The notes under the pieces: generated by a model
Told to the model about the DNA's origin: nothing
Databases searched by the model: none
Seen by the model: the letters and a program-made list of their open reading frames with translations, nothing else
Shown here: one piece after another, positions 52,557 through 64,000 of the stretch
Numbering within the stretch: the stretch's first letter is position 1
Layout of the letters: every line of letters begins with the position of its first letter
Source of the DNA: Pomphorhynchus laevis
Taxonomy: Eukaryota > Acanthocephala > Palaeacanthocephala > Echinorhynchida > Pomphorhynchidae
Assembly: GCA_012934845.2 (NCBI GenBank)
Contig: WNNJ02003776.1
Span: 780,616 to 844,615 of the forward strand
DNA length: 64,000 bases
Direction: 5' to 3'
Position numbers and translations under genes: made by a program

Positions 52557-53945
52557 CAGTTACTAAAGCGAAGAAGGCTCATTGGGAGAAGTTTGGAGAT
52601 CACTTAGAACTTGATTATAGATGAGCTTCGAAGATGTTCTGGAGAACGATCAGGAACATTCGTGTTGGAATGCAAAAAGTTCCTCAAACAGACTATGACA
52701 AGAGAGGATCTATGCTGACTGACATTAAAGAAATTTTTGGTTGTTGAAAAGATCTTTTGCCATCAATGCCAGCTGCAGGGATGTAGCTGGCATTCAGAAG
52801 CCTCTCTCAACTATTCTTGAACGGTCTTGGCAGTTTGCTCAACCGGCCTACATGTGCTTTGTATATTTGAAGAAGGTGTTCGACCGAGTTCCGCTAGAGA
52901 AATTGAGTGATGCACTAAAGAAGTATGGAGTACCACACTATATTCGGGTAGCTGTGGCTTCTCTGTATGAATAAAGAATGAGCTGGTTTCGTGTTCTAGG
53001 TAGGAAGTCGGAATCATTTCCAGTAGACGTTGGGCTCCGTCAGAGTTGTCAGTTATCTCCGCTTTTGTTTCTTGTTTACATGAGCCGATCTGTTGGGTGT
53101 CAGTCTTCAGTTCGGTTTCATCCGGATACTATATCTGCTCTTTGCAGCTGATGTGGTCTTGTTAGCTTCATGTCCTGAGGACTTACAATGCCTACTAGAT
53201 CGATTTACGATGGAATGCAAAGTGACAGGGATGTTAGTTGGTATATCCAACACAGTCTCTATGTGTTTGTCTTGGATTCAGGTGTCATTGTCAACCCGGA
53301 TTGGGGAAAATGTGCTTCCTGATGTGGATAAATTCATGTATCTTGGGCTACTGTTCTCGGGGGACGACAGGAACATCAGGGAGATTGAGAAGCGGATCTG
53401 TTTAGCTAACGTAGCAATGCGTTCTTTATATCGGTATGTCGTGGTGAATGGGGAGTTTATTCTACGGGCGAAACTTTCGGTTTTACGCGCGATCTTTGTT
53501 CCTGTCTTAACCTATGGTCACGAGCTTTTGGGTTTGACCGAATGTATAAGATATCGGATACAGACGACTGAAATGAGGTTCCTTCGCGGTGTGGACAGTC
53601 TTTGCCTTCGATAAAAGATTAAGAATTTGGTCCTCCTGGATGGACTCGGAGTAAAGTCGCTTCTTATCTACAACGAAGAATGTCAGTTGATGTGACTAGG
53701 ACAAGTTTTGAGGATGTCTAGCAATCGCCTTCCTTGGAGGGATTTTCAGTCCGGACTCTCTGAGAAGAGCCCTTGAGGTAGACCTCTTTTACAGTGGAGA
53801 TCAAATCTTAATACCGGCTGAAGAATGCATTGGGCTATCTGAAGGAGAACTCTGGTTCTGTCGTCCAGGATCACGATGTCTGGGGTGGTCTTGTTCGTAC
53901 ACTACCTCCACGACTCGACACCAGGCCCAGTGGTTGACAAGTAAA
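52557..53945 (+). mobile_element. LINE D copy 2, more decayed
   Basis: Aligns with 3800-5620 of copy 1 with a large internal gap: linker (KKAHWEKFGDHL), MFWRTIRNIRVGMQKVPQT, then RT (FDRVPLEKLSDALKKYGVPH) and palm to C-terminus (53093-53614). The catalytic FADD reads FAADVV. Many stops. It ends near CAGTGGTTGACAAG, parallel to copy 1's end. Confidence 0.8.
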
Positions 53946-53984
53946 AATATATTACTTTTATTTTTTCCTTTCAAGAAATTTCTG

Positions 53985-54275
53985 TTGACTGAATGTGTCT
54001 ACATCGGTCAAACTGGTCAACAAATCAGCATAAGCATATATCAACACCGCTACGCCCTCAAATGAGGTGAAACATCGTCATCCATTTCAACCCATGTTCA
54101 CCAGACAGTCTACGTAATCGGATTTGATAACACTTCAAGCCTATTGAAATAAGATGACAATGTTTGGTCAAGGAGTCTATATACATAGCGACACAGAACC
54201 CAGTGATGGCCAACAACAATTGGAATTTGAAATTACTACTTACGAACGAAATTGGAATCACATAATATAAATAAT
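53985..54275 (+). mobile_element. PLE GIY-YIG fragment
   Basis: Plus strand CVYIGQTGQQISISIYQHRYALK, then ETSSSISTHVHQT, parallels GYVGQTRQTF...IYQHRYALKRGDSSSAIVNHV of PLE-2. Degraded; no RT. Confidence 0.7.
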
Positions 54276-55149
54276 ACTTCCTGATCGTTTTGAATTATAT
54301 ACAACGTGTCTATTGTGAATGCTGCAACTTAAAAAGGATCTAAACGTTCGAGAGCTTGCTTACCAAATAAAACCGTATTTTCCTTTAGTCTATAATCATT
54401 TTCCACTAATATGCATAATATAAAATACAGAAAATCTTATTATTTATTAATTATAATTATATTCTTTATTTTATATTTAGCTGATATGATTGTATATGCT
54501 CAAATTGAACCTATATATTTATATTCTATCGTCATATAAATATAAATTGTTTAAAATCTTATATAATCATTTGTTATTTATAATTATTTATAATTTATAT
54601 AATATAAAATACTTATACTCAATTAGTTAATATGATTCGTTTTTATTTGCTAGTTGTTTCATTTTCAACTATTAAAGAGCAATCCCAATGAACTTCGTGG
54701 ATATCAATGGTACTCGCCAATAGCGAATACCATTTCGGCAATAACGAAATGCCGCTTTATTAATGTTGTTTTATAACTTTTGAGAAGTTCTTGTATGATA
54801 ATTTTTTACATCTTGAATTTTGTTCCTGAAGAAAGTCACCTGTGAAATTATTGTGGTGACGAATTTCCTTCTATCCGTAATCTCCAGAGGATGCACTTAA
54901 ATTTAATTACCTTAGGGGTATACTTTATATTCAAAGATCGTTAAGTGGATAAAAATATATTGGATGAATTAAGCATTACTTAGTTTAAAATGTAAATAAT
55001 TTAAATAACTTTTGCTGTGTTGATTGAATTAAAATCTAAATAATTATTGGATTTGGATCAAAGAAAGAAGGAAAATTTTATTTAATCCAGCTCCAATAAA
55101 TCTTTATCAATAATAGATCATTATCAACTATTTAAAATTCGAGTTTCAA
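54276..55149. other. AT-rich spacer with a hammerhead-like hairpin and a dispersed repeat
   Basis: 54826-54864: CTGAAGAAA, a GTCACC/GGTGAC stem and GAAT (not GAAA), a decayed hammerhead-like core on the plus strand. 55040-55140 is the inverted match of the repeat upstream of the channel gene. Otherwise AT-rich with no frame. Confidence 0.55.
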
Positions 55150-55935
55150 AACATTAAATCAGCTAACTGAGTCTACGTATTTAATATAATTATAAAATAA
55201 ACAAAACATAATATTGCTAAATCAAAATTTAATAATTAAATAATAAAATTAATAATTGTTTTTAGATTTTCTATAATTTAAATCAAGTTAAAATAAAAAA
55301 TTAAAATTTAAAATAAACGTCATTTTTATGAATTGACTAATAAATAACAGACGTTGTATCAGAATAAGAATTAGAGGTCATCAGGAGGAACTGCTATGCT
55401 ATCAGGTTTCGGCCCCTAACTCCTCTACCCAACATAGCAGCGGGGCCAAATACATGCTAATGATGTATTTCCTCTGAAATAACTATCTAGTATCTTATTC
55501 TAATACAAAGTATATTATTTATTATCCATCAACACAAAAATTTGCACTTAAGAGTTTAAATTTATTCTTTATATTATTGTGTTGATTTATATATTTTACT
55601 ATTTTCTGCTTGATGTTATTTTTATAGTAACCTAGTTTAAAATATGTATCTATTAAATTATTTAAATGATTTTGAAGAAAGCCAATATCATTACATATTG
55701 TTGCAATTCTTAAAATTTAATTATTTAATGTATTATATTTTATATTATATGGTATGCATGAATGCTCATGCAAAAATATGTTTCTTGTAAATTTAAATAT
55801 GTCATCTTTACGATATAAATTAATAGTCGTTTTAGTTAACGTTAATTTAATGTTCATATCTAGATATACACCTTCTTTATCATTAATATTGGTTTTGTTA
55901 AGAATAAGGTTTTCTGGATAAATGTGCTCACTAAT
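55150..55935 (-). mobile_element. Naiad copy iv, 3' part
   Basis: Minus strand: terminal TACGTAGACTCAGTTAGCTG (55150-55185), the 3' fold (about 55389-55445), end of RT (ENLILNKTNINDKEGVYLDM region at about 55860-55930). 5'-truncated; a 13-bp ATTCTGCATCTAC direct repeat follows its 5' edge. Confidence 0.85.
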
Positions 55936-57120
55936 TCTGCATCTACTTCACTTATTCTGCATCTACAATACTTTTTAAGTTACAAAAAATTTTAATTTGT
56001 ACTATGCAGAAATTTTAAGTTACCACATGCTAGAATGAATACTAAGTTCATTAAGAGCAATAACCGATGCTTGACCTGATTGCAGTAGCAGCTATTGAAA
56101 TAAGTATAGGAATAACGTTTATGATACTTTCGATGCGCTCTTATATTGTACAGGGCGTGTATACATGGAGAGGAATATTAAAATTAGAAATTATTGTTCA
56201 AAACGTTTTGACCATTGCAATAATAATTTTCAAGAGTTATGTTATGTCAAACGTAACCCTTGAAAAGTTAATCATTTTTTTCCTTAGCAGTCGATTTTAA
56301 ATAAATTTAAACATTATAAATATTAAATTTAAATATAATTAAATAAACCTCACATCTTGCAAAGGTTAGCCACATTTTCAAGAAGACTATAACTTGATAG
56401 ATTAGTATCGCTGAGATCACTAAATTTGTAAAAGGAAAACTCAAAAGAATGTATTGCCATTTACACATTTTTATAATATGCACAATGTAAAGTAACATTT
56501 TTTTAGTATCGCTGAGATCACTAAATTTGTAAAAGGAAAACTCAAAAAAATGTATTGCCATTTACACATTTTTATAATATGCACAATGTACCATCTAAAG
56601 TAACTTTCTAGATTTTATTTTTGTAATTTAGAATATCACGTAATATTGATTGTAAAACCATGTGGACATCGTTATATGTATTGATTACTGGTGCATAATA
56701 TTTAGACAACACATGGAATGTATTTGATAAAAGCAGTAAAATGTCATGCCAAAATGTGAAAAAATCTTAAAAATTTTTTTATGGTTTTTTTTAGTTTCTA
56801 GGTTTTTATTTTTTAATTTTTTGATTATTTAAATTTGTTGATTATGTATTTTTGTATGATAACAAATGACGACTTTGATGATTCTGTAAATATATAACCA
56901 CTTGAATCAATATAATATAGTCATTTAATTAACAGACAAATCAATCAATAAACTCAATTCAATAAATTTAACAATTATTTTTATAGTAGCTTGGTTATCG
57001 ACAAGAAACAAGTAGTCTTAAAACACTTCAACGACTTTTCTTTTAGTTTCTAGGTTTTTGTTTTTTAATTTGTTGATTATCAATAATTAAATACATTATT
57101 AACATTTGAATATCTCAATA
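55936..57120. repeat. AT-rich DNA with a 101-bp tandem duplication
   Basis: The unit beginning AGTATCGCTGAGATCAC stands at 56404 and 56505 (period 101). AGTTTCTAGGTTTTT...TTGTTGATTAT occurs at about 56797 and 57045. No gene recognised; the 56067-56300 frame has no family likeness. Confidence 0.65.
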
Positions 57121-57129
57121 TTTAGAGAG

Positions 57130-57355
57130 AATAAATAACATACTTTCCAGATTTTTCCTGTCAGTTCCACTTTTTCCTGTCAGTTCGAAATTTTTCCTGT
57201 CAGTTCAAGATGTGTTCTTCAGTTCAAGATTTCTCCTGCCGGTTGACATAAATATTTTGTTGACATAAATGTTGTATGACTTATAATTATTTGACCTTTT
57301 TTATAGATTGTTCAATAAAGCCTCTTTGGCGAATCCTAGTTTGTTTACTACAATT
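57130..57355 (+). repeat. LTR-like end with tandem CTGTCAGTTC units
   Basis: Four or five about 17-bp units, then TTGACATAAATGTTGTATG...AATAAAGCCTCTTTGGC...TTTACTACA. The AATAAA could be its polyadenylation signal. Matches 63690-63779 in reverse. Confidence 0.75.
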
Positions 57356-60003
57356 TATCGAACAATTGTATACGAATGGAGAAGTTTCTCAAACCCGAAA
57401 TGCACACAATCGCGCCTGACAATCAGAACGCTACCGTCGATTGGAGACATTGGAAACAGAAAATATCTTCATTTTTATTAGTAATTCCGGACATCACTGA
57501 CGCTCAGAAACTCCTTATCTTGGTCAATTCAATCAGTGGAACGTTATATGCTCACGTCGACGAATGCAAAACGTTCTAAGAAGCTATCGACAAACTGGAA
57601 ACATTATTTGTGAAACCGAAGAACGTTATTTACAATTGACATATTTTATCCTCAACAAAGCAAAAACTGGAACAAAGTATCGATCAGTTTTTTCAAACTC
57701 TCCTGCAAATCGGAAAAAAATGCCAATTTAAAGCCCGTGCATCATAACCAATATGTGCGTGATTCATTTATTCGTGGATTACGATCACAGGATATCAGAC
57801 AGCGTATTTTAAAACGCACAGAATTGACGTTAAAAGAAACTTACGACGTCGCACGAAGTTTAGAACAAGCTGAAATACATGCAAAAAATTACGAAGACCG
57901 TAACATTCACGAATCGTTTTTATCTGTGTCAAATTGCAATCATGAAGAAGAGAGTAAAAATTGATGTAGCCAGATCCATCGTCGTTAATAACCAAACAAA
58001 ATGTTTCTTCTGCGGTGGAAATCGGCATCCACGATCTGATTGTCCAGCCAGATTGCTCAACTGTCATAATTGCGGGAAGCAAGGCCACTTTTCAAAAGTA
58101 TGTCAGTCACGCAAACAACCAAAACAGCTTAGCGACCTTCAAATATCCGCCATATCTTGCAACACTGTTTATAATCCTTTGCAGAAAACAACAATCAACA
58201 TCAAAATTGGAAATTTAACACTAATAGCTCTCGTTGATACAGGTAGTTTCCGCCAATTTCATTTCTGACAAAGCACTTACTCAATGCAAACTACTTACTT
58301 TTCCATGTAACGAACCCGTTCATATGGCGTCAGAAGATTCCAGTAGCAAATTGTTAAAAATATGTAGGACAGATATTCAATACGATAGTCAACTCATTCA
58401 AAACGTTAAACTTTACGTCCTTAAGAACCTATGCTCCGACTTGATTCTCGGTCATCCCTTTTTACAACGATTCCAAAATCTCAACATCGAATTCGGAGGA
58501 TCAATTAAAACATTATCGCTTGCAAACTTACAGTCATCTACATCAGCGATTCCATTACCTCGCTTATTTGCACTACTTAGTGATGATCGCAAACCTATCC
58601 AAACCAAATCTCATAGACGCATACCAGATCAAGAACATTTTATAAAGTGTCAAATCAAACATTTGCTCGATAAAGGAATCATAGAACCTAGTCATTCTCC
58701 TTGGAGAGCACAGGTGTTGATTGTTACTCATAAATCAGGTAAGCGTAGATTAGTCATCGATTACTCCCAGACTATAAACAAATATACCATACTGGACGCT
58801 TACCCGTTGCCAAGGACAGATGATTTCGTAAAAAAAATCGCCAGGTATAGATTTTTCAGCAGCTTTGATTTGAAAGATGTTTATAATCAAATTCCACTAC
58901 TCGATTCTGAAAAAGCGTTTACGTCATTTGAGGCCGCCAGCCGATTATTTTAATACAAGTACATGCCTCTTGGTTCGACAAACGGCGTTGCAGCCTTCCA
59001 ACGAACTCTGAATTCAATAATCGATAAGGAGAAGCCAGTCAGTGTATTCTCTTACTTAGACGACGCTGTGGTAGCGGGAAACACAATGGATCATCATAAT
59101 GAGAACCTTAACGTGTTTTTGAAGACATTGTATAAATACAGATTAACTATAAATCCCGAGAAAACTATTCAGTGCAGTAATTCTATTTGTGTGCTTGGCT
59201 ATCTCATTACCGACGGCATTCTCAAACCTGATTCAAAGCGAGTGAGTCCTTTGTTGAATATGTAACCACCTACTTCCTTGCGCGAAAAAGCTAGTATTTT
59301 AGGTATGTTTACCTATTATTCCCAATAGATTAGTCGATTTTCGGATAGAATACGTCCATTTGCCGACACCACAACATTTCCGCTATCCCACGAAGCTTCC
59401 AAATCATTTAAAGACATAAAAGAAGCCTTGTCTGTTGCATGCAAGAAACAGATTGAAGATGATAAACTACTTGTCGTCGAAACCGATGCATCGAAACTAG
59501 CAATCTCGGCAACTCTCAGTCAAGATGGACGACCAGTCGCTTTCTTTTCGCCAATCCGTTTGAAATCTGAAAAGCGCAAAGCCGCAGTTGAGCTAGAAGC
59601 CCTAGCTATCGTTGTAGCTGCTAGATACTGGCGCCATTACCTCGCTAGCAGACAGTTCAAAATCATCACAGCCCAACGATCTATTGCTTATATATTTTCG
59701 TCGAAAGGGAAAAGTCAAATCAAAAATAACAAAATATCACGATGGCGATTGGATTTATCTGAATTTCATTTCGATATCGAATACAGACCAGGTCCGATGA
59801 ACGTTGTTGCGGACACATTCTCCCGCATCGTTTGCGCTCTGAGTAATCGAAGATCTTCGGAAATATTCAAGTTACATAAACTGTTATGCCATCCTGGCGA
59901 GACGAGCATGTGGCATTACATACACTAGAGAAAATTCGTTTCCAATCCGAATTATTACAAGGCGAGGAAACAGGAATATTTATTTGATTAGAAAAATCCA
60001 ATA

Positions 60004-60034
60004 TTTCGACGGCACTACGGCACGTCATCTTCAG
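60004..60034 (-). ncRNA. Hammerhead-like core, left terminus of PLE-1
   Basis: CTGAAGA, stem II GACG/CGTC, GAAATATT on the minus strand. Confidence 0.6.
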
Positions 60035-60110
60035 GGTCTAGAAATAAAACACATTAGTAAAAGGAATTAGAAAGTGCAAAAAAATAATAAAAAATATATA
60101 AAAAAATTGT

Positions 60111-60587
60111 TTATCCATTGTCTATCTGTACTGATGTTGGCAAACACAAATTTCTAGCAACTAAGTTTAAACTAAGCTTTAATGTGATGTCTGCTTTATT
60201 GTTAGGGACTATGCAATCTTTAAAAGTTTCAAGATACATGGCTTCAATAATTTTGCGCTTTGTTTTGTTCGTTTCTTTCTTCAGTGGTGTAATTAGTTTA
60301 ATGTTTATTAAGTGGTTATTAACACCTATATGATGAGAAATGGCACAAAAGGATGTATACTGTCCGTGTAATGCTCTCTTCATTATAAATGAGTGTTCTT
60401 TGGCACGGATAGCTAACGGTCTTCCTGTTTGACCCACATATATTTTCTTACACTGGAGGCATGGAAAATTGTAGACAACACCGGCTGATTCAAATTCTGG
60501 TTTTAGTTTGAACATACTGGATAGCCTAGGTAGTGAACGAGTGAAGGGAAATATGTCATCTCTACATAGACCGAGATTGCTACACAT
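60111..60587 (-). CDS. GIY-YIG endonuclease of PLE-1
   Basis: 158 codons. GVVYNFPCLQCKKIYVGQTG is the GIY-YIG core with a CxxC insert, RPLAIRAKEHSFIMKRAL has the conserved Arg and His, and SHHIGVNNHLINI and KIIEAMYLETF follow. The same plan as PLE-2 but clearly divergent. Confidence 0.85.
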   Translation of the reverse strand: MCSNLGLCRDDIFPFTRSLPRLSSMFKLKPEFESAGVVYNFPCLQCKKIYVGQTGRPLAIRAKEHSFIMKRALHGQYTSFCAISHHIGVNNHLINIKLITPLKKETNKTKRKIIEAMYLETFKDCIVPNNKADITLKLSLNLVARNLCLPTSVQIDNG

Positions 60588-60667
60588 TAAGGAATGTGCC
60601 TTCTGGTTGATGAATGGGACCTCGATGAACTTTTTCCCTTCAATTACAGATCGTTGTCTTTGATCAT

Positions 60668-61876
60668 TTATATGAGACAGACATGATGGAATGCGCGATT
60701 AATGATATTAGGTGGAAAGTCTGCTTGTTTTAGTAGAAAATATATATTATTTAATTCATCCCGAAGTAAATGTTCATTTGAGCAAATACGGTGTGCTCGC
60801 AGGAATAGGGATCGTGCCTGTGACGTTTTCCATTTTACAGGTGAATGAGATGACCACTTAGTTACAATGTTAGGGATATCCTTCCTGTGCACTGTTGTAC
60901 TGATTGGATTACCTAGCAATATCTTTACGTCGAGAAATCTAATGAGGTTGTTATCAGGGTGTTCAATACTCCAATTAATATTATTATCTTTAAAATTTAG
61001 GACTTCAATAATAGAATCGTCTGGAGGTAAATCAGAATCAAATGCCATAAATGCATCATCCACGTAACGCACGTAGAATCTTAGGTTGGGTAAGCGTTGG
61101 TAAATGTCACCCTCCCAATTTCGTAAATAAATCCCAGTCAACGCTGGTACTAATGGAGATCCCATTGCGACAGCGTTAGATTGGACATACATATTTTTGT
61201 TGAACACCAAATGGTTTTTGTCAGTGCAGAACGAGATGAGTTCAAACCATTCAGAAAAATCGAGTGTCCAGTTTTGTTCCTTATCAGTCAGTAAATGACT
61301 CGCGAGTGTTATAGCATCAAACAGGGGTACATTAGTAAATAGTGATATTACATCTGCGGTAATTAGGTGACAATCATGATTCAGATTCTTAACTCGAGTC
61401 GCAAAATCAGGTCGGTCTTTAATGGATGCATCAGTCATACCCATGCGCAACTGTAGTTTTTTATTAATGAATTTTGCTAGTTTATGGCTAAAGCTGTTGT
61501 ACGAGGCGATGACTGGTCGTACGGAACGAATAGATTTATGCACTTTAGTAAGCAAATACATAAATGAAGGTTTAGCATTACTAGATCTAATGAGTATATA
61601 GTCCGAAAGAGGTATTTTTTCGGCTTTGTATAAGTTAAGCATATACTTGTTAAATTTTCTTTTCATTGAATTAGTAGGATCTATTGAAATGGGGGTAAAT
61701 TGACTACCTCCCAGAACTTCTTCACCGAATTTAATGTAATCATTGCGATCCAGCACCACCATTGCTTTTCCTTTGTCTGATCGACATATAGCTAGATTAT
61801 CGTTGTTGCGTAGTTCTTTTAAAGAATTGATCACAGATCTGTCGATATTATAGACTGAACGAGTTGACATATTCAT
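60668..61876 (-). CDS. Reverse transcriptase of PLE-1
   Basis: 402 codons: ICRSDKGKAMVVLDRNDYI (PLE N-terminal block), MYLLTKVHKSIRSVRPVIAS, LITADVISLFTNVPL, NAVAMGSPLVPALTGIYL and catalytic RFYVRYVDDAFMAF, then LIRFLDVKI and WKTSQARSLFLRAHRIC. The whole RT core is present. Confidence 0.88.
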   Translation of the reverse strand: MNMSTRSVYNIDRSVINSLKELRNNDNLAICRSDKGKAMVVLDRNDYIKFGEEVLGGSQFTPISIDPTNSMKRKFNKYMLNLYKAEKIPLSDYILIRSSNAKPSFMYLLTKVHKSIRSVRPVIASYNSFSHKLAKFINKKLQLRMGMTDASIKDRPDFATRVKNLNHDCHLITADVISLFTNVPLFDAITLASHLLTDKEQNWTLDFSEWFELISFCTDKNHLVFNKNMYVQSNAVAMGSPLVPALTGIYLRNWEGDIYQRLPNLRFYVRYVDDAFMAFDSDLPPDDSIIEVLNFKDNNINWSIEHPDNNLIRFLDVKILLGNPISTTVHRKDIPNIVTKWSSHSPVKWKTSQARSLFLRAHRICSNEHLLRDELNNIYFLLKQADFPPNIINRAFHHVCLI

Positions 61877-61980
61877 GTAATTAGCATAAGACTGGAAATT
61901 CCTGTTATAGTGAGAAATCCCTGCTATAATTAGAAATTCCTGTTCTAATTCCTTTTACTAATGTGTTTTATTTCTAGACC

Positions 61981-62011
61981 CTGAAGATGACGTGCCGTAG
62001 TGCCGTCGAAA
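61981..62011 (+). ncRNA. Hammerhead-like core, right terminus of PLE-1
   Basis: CTGAAGA, TGACG...CGTC stem, GAAATATTGG; mirror of 60004-60034. Confidence 0.6.
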
Positions 62012-62714
62012 TATTGGATTTTTCTAATCAGATAAATATTCATGTTTCCTCGCCTTCTTGTAATAATTACAACGCTCTCATAATCTACCATTCTCAATAT
62101 CCGACGTGCGTTCAGTTATTGATTCCTGTCGAACTTGCGCAGTAGTGAAACCTAGATTTTACAAGCATACACAATCATCCCTTATTAAATCTTTACATCC
62201 ATTTGAGCGCTTATCGATTGACTTTAAAGGACCCTTTCCAAAGTGTTGTCAGAACAAATTCATGTTTACTGTGATCGACGACTATTCGCGTTATCCTTGG
62301 GCCTTCCCATGCCCAGATACGTCGTCACAAATGGCTATTAAGTATCTCAAGCAGATATTTTACAGTTTCGGTACACCCTCGTCCATACACTCCGACCGAG
62401 GTTCTGCATTCTGTTCAAAGGAGTACCAATTGTTTCTAAGTACAACAATATCACATCGAGTCACACAACTCCTTATAACCCTAGCGGCAATAGGCAGTGC
62501 GAGCGGTATAATCACATTATATGGAAAACCGTAGAGTTGGTATTGAAAGAAAATAATTTGTTAATAAACAAATGGAACGACGTTTTAGGACGATCCCTGA
62601 ATTTAATACGCTTATTACTTTGTACAAGCACCAATTCTACACCGCATGAACGCATGTTTCACCATGCACGACGATCATGTTTTGGAGTCACAATGTGTGA
62701 TTGGTTAATAATAC

Positions 62715-63215
62715 AATAATTTATTTAACGTGGCAAATGCGTGCAAAATGCACGCTTACATGACCACTAACAAACAAAAAAGAACATCAAAAGTCACAGA
62801 TAATTAGTTAATTGTTGAAATGGAATTGGATTTGGCGTTTGAAGCACGGCATAGATGTTGATTGGCGGATATGAATAGGCAGTTGATTTCACAAGAGAGG
62901 ATCAGACACGACGAAGGAGCGGAAGCCAAAAGAGGTAGAGTAGTTTGGGACATGTAAAAGAAGTGAGTTACGGGAACGCAGAGCACAATACACAGTACGA
63001 GAATTGTCGAGAAAAGGAAGGTTGAGAAATGAAGGGGTATGAGAAGTTATAAGGCGAAAAGCAATGATAAGAAAACGAATTTGAACACGACAATAAATAG
63101 TAGACCAATCAAGAGAAACAAGATAGTGGAATGTATGATCAAAACGACGAAGACGGAGGAGAACTCGGAGAACTCGGTTAACATCTTCAGGATCTGTACT
63201 AGTCAAAAGGTTCGC
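62715..63215 (-). mobile_element. LINE H 3' end inserted in the gypsy fossil
   Basis: Minus strand: RLRRFDHTFHYLVSLDWSTI and PSFLNLPFLDNSRTVY match LINE H's C-terminus, and the tail GCATTTGCCACGTTAAATAA ends it at about 62715. 5'-truncated; younger than the gypsy element. Confidence 0.88.
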
Positions 63216-63544
63216 TACCGGAAGTAAATACGAACCACTTGTGCAAGAAGCGTATCTTATAGATTCAAATCATAAATATGCGACTGTGAGATTAAATGAC
63301 GGACGAATTACAGAAATATCAACAAAGCACTTAGCTCCCATGCCGACAAATGATACTAGCTTATATAATGATGACCCCATCGTAAGCAGGACTATTGAAT
63401 CAGAATTCGACCAGCGTTTAATTAAGGCTATTAATACGACTCATACCCAAATTACAAATAACGATACAAAATCTTGTGATGAGGTTGTTGAGATACCAGG
63501 AACTTATCGAGAGATTAAGCTCAATCCGCAAGCGTGGCGAGCGG

Positions 63545-63779
63545 AACTGACCGAAAAAAATCCGGTGCTGAAATAAAAAATCTGGAACTGACAGAAAAAT
63601 CTGGAACTGACAGCAAAAATCTGGAACTGACAGCAAAAATCTAGAACTGACAGAAAAAATCTGGAACTGGCAGAAAAAATCTGAAACTGTGTAGTAAACA
63701 AACTAAGATTAGCCAAGGAGGCTTTATTAAACAATCTATAAAAAAGGTCAAATAATTATAAATCATACAACATTTATGT
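63545..63779 (-). repeat. Inverted LTR-like end with tandem GGAACTGACAG units
   Basis: Five or six about 17-bp units (63560-63690), then the reverse complement of the 57245-57355 LTR segment (63690-63779). Confidence 0.8.
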
Positions 63780-64000
63780 CAATCTTCCTCTCTCAGATAA
63801 TCTTCAAGGTACGCTGGAGCTCGTCGTCTTCTATTAGAGGTTAGTAATTTATCAGCACCTTGTTTTGAATACTGCCTCGTCGATTTCTTTTGTTTGATGT
63901 GCATCCACATAGTTTGTTGTATTCTGATTATTTATACTCGAAGAGCTGGGTACAAAAGTAGTGTTTGTATAGGAATGCGAAGAACGATCTACTTCTACGT
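63780..64000 (-). mobile_element. C-terminal pol end of a second gypsy-like copy
   Basis: The minus strand reads STRQYSKQGADKLLTSNRRR, then APAYLEDYLREED and a stop directly before the LTR start, as gypsy polyproteins often end (RRPPAYLKDY-like). It enters from beyond the right edge of the window. Confidence 0.6.

Larger units (their letters stand above)
59935..62070 (-). mobile_element. PLE-1: Penelope-like element with inverted hammerhead termini
   Basis: Inserted in the gypsy integrase. Both ends carry the same about 110-bp sequence in opposite orientation (GAATTCGTTTCC or AGAAGGCGAGGAAACA outermost, TTTCTAGACCCTGAAG innermost). Between them, on the minus strand, are RT (61876-60668) and GIY-YIG (60587-60111). 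The termini match the codingless hairpin at 838-1090. RT and nuclease are in different frames. Confidence 0.9.
57130..63690 (+). mobile_element. Ty3/gypsy LTR retrotransposon fossil with nested insertions
   Basis: Parts in order: tandem CTGTCAGTTC units and an LTR-like segment (to about 57355), a Gag-like frame (from 57376), two zinc knuckles (about 58005-58110), protease (about 58235), RT (about 58620-59265), RNase H (about 59430-59830), integrase (about 59850-59930 and 62090-62530, split by a PLE) and a post-integrase region (63220-63576). It is broken in roughly ten places besides the two insertions. Terminal repeats are inverted relative to each other, because the right-hand one belongs to a second copy on the minus strand. 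Old. Confidence 0.85.

Noticed and set aside
56067-56300. 77-aa frame as a membrane protein gene
   Set aside because: Hydrophobic by AT-rich composition only; no family features, no conserved neighbours.

Overview
This is a eukaryotic, almost certainly invertebrate animal, AT-rich window made up almost wholly of layered retroelements. The evidence is the mix of families: APE-type CR1/L2-like LINEs, RTE-like LINEs, non-LTR elements with a C-terminal restriction-like endonuclease (RLE), canonical Penelope-like elements (PLEs) with GIY-YIG nuclease, a Naiad-type PLE, one Ty3/gypsy element, and an animal-type polycystin-2 channel gene. I cannot name the species. I see no rRNA, tRNA or CRISPR.

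Layout. 1-8.7 kb: LINE tails, a codingless hairpin element with hammerhead motifs (838-1090), RTE-like and other LINE remnants, and a 5'-truncated RLE element (6.88-8.72 kb). 8.72-15.4 kb: two APE LINEs end to end on the minus strand (A, B). 15.4-17.5 kb: AT-rich DNA and the one convincing host gene, a single-exon polycystin-like channel (15896-17419). 17.7-20.25 kb: second copy of LINE A. 20.3-25.1 kb: decayed RLE elements (C, K1, K2). 26.2-30.2 kb: a C/T-rich CR1/L2-like LINE (H). 30.2-34.06 kb: a PLE as a giant inverted repeat with 325-bp tandem pseudo-LTRs. 35.1-45.5 kb: Naiad pieces and the two best-preserved RLE elements, I (36.30-39.43 kb) and J (39.88-43.03 kb), each with N-terminal CXC-type cysteine cluster, RT, CxC...HxxxC finger and RLE. 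45.8-51.9 kb: LINE fragments, a segment with a complete hammerhead ribozyme (47075-47150), a decayed RT/RNase H element and an inverted Naiad. 52-57 kb: more hammerhead hairpins, LINE D copy 2, PLE scraps. 57.1-63.8 kb: a gypsy fossil with a PLE and a LINE tail inserted in it.

The most interesting signals lie between the named elements. (1) A 19-nt motif, TTGTATTTACTTTAGATTG, lies at the 5' ends of several unrelated elements, always antisense to them, and stands in a four-unit tandem array (39544-39619) directly followed by a GTAAGTAG splice-donor-like string; it may be a spliced-leader-like or other specific insertion target. (2) Hammerhead ribozyme motifs recur in at least nine places. (3) Element junctions repeatedly end in short perfect snap-back hairpins. 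(4) Two Naiad copies share an in-frame UGA at the same place, recalling the selenoprotein Naiads known from spiders and clams. (5) The Naiad 3' region has a conserved pseudoknot-like fold.
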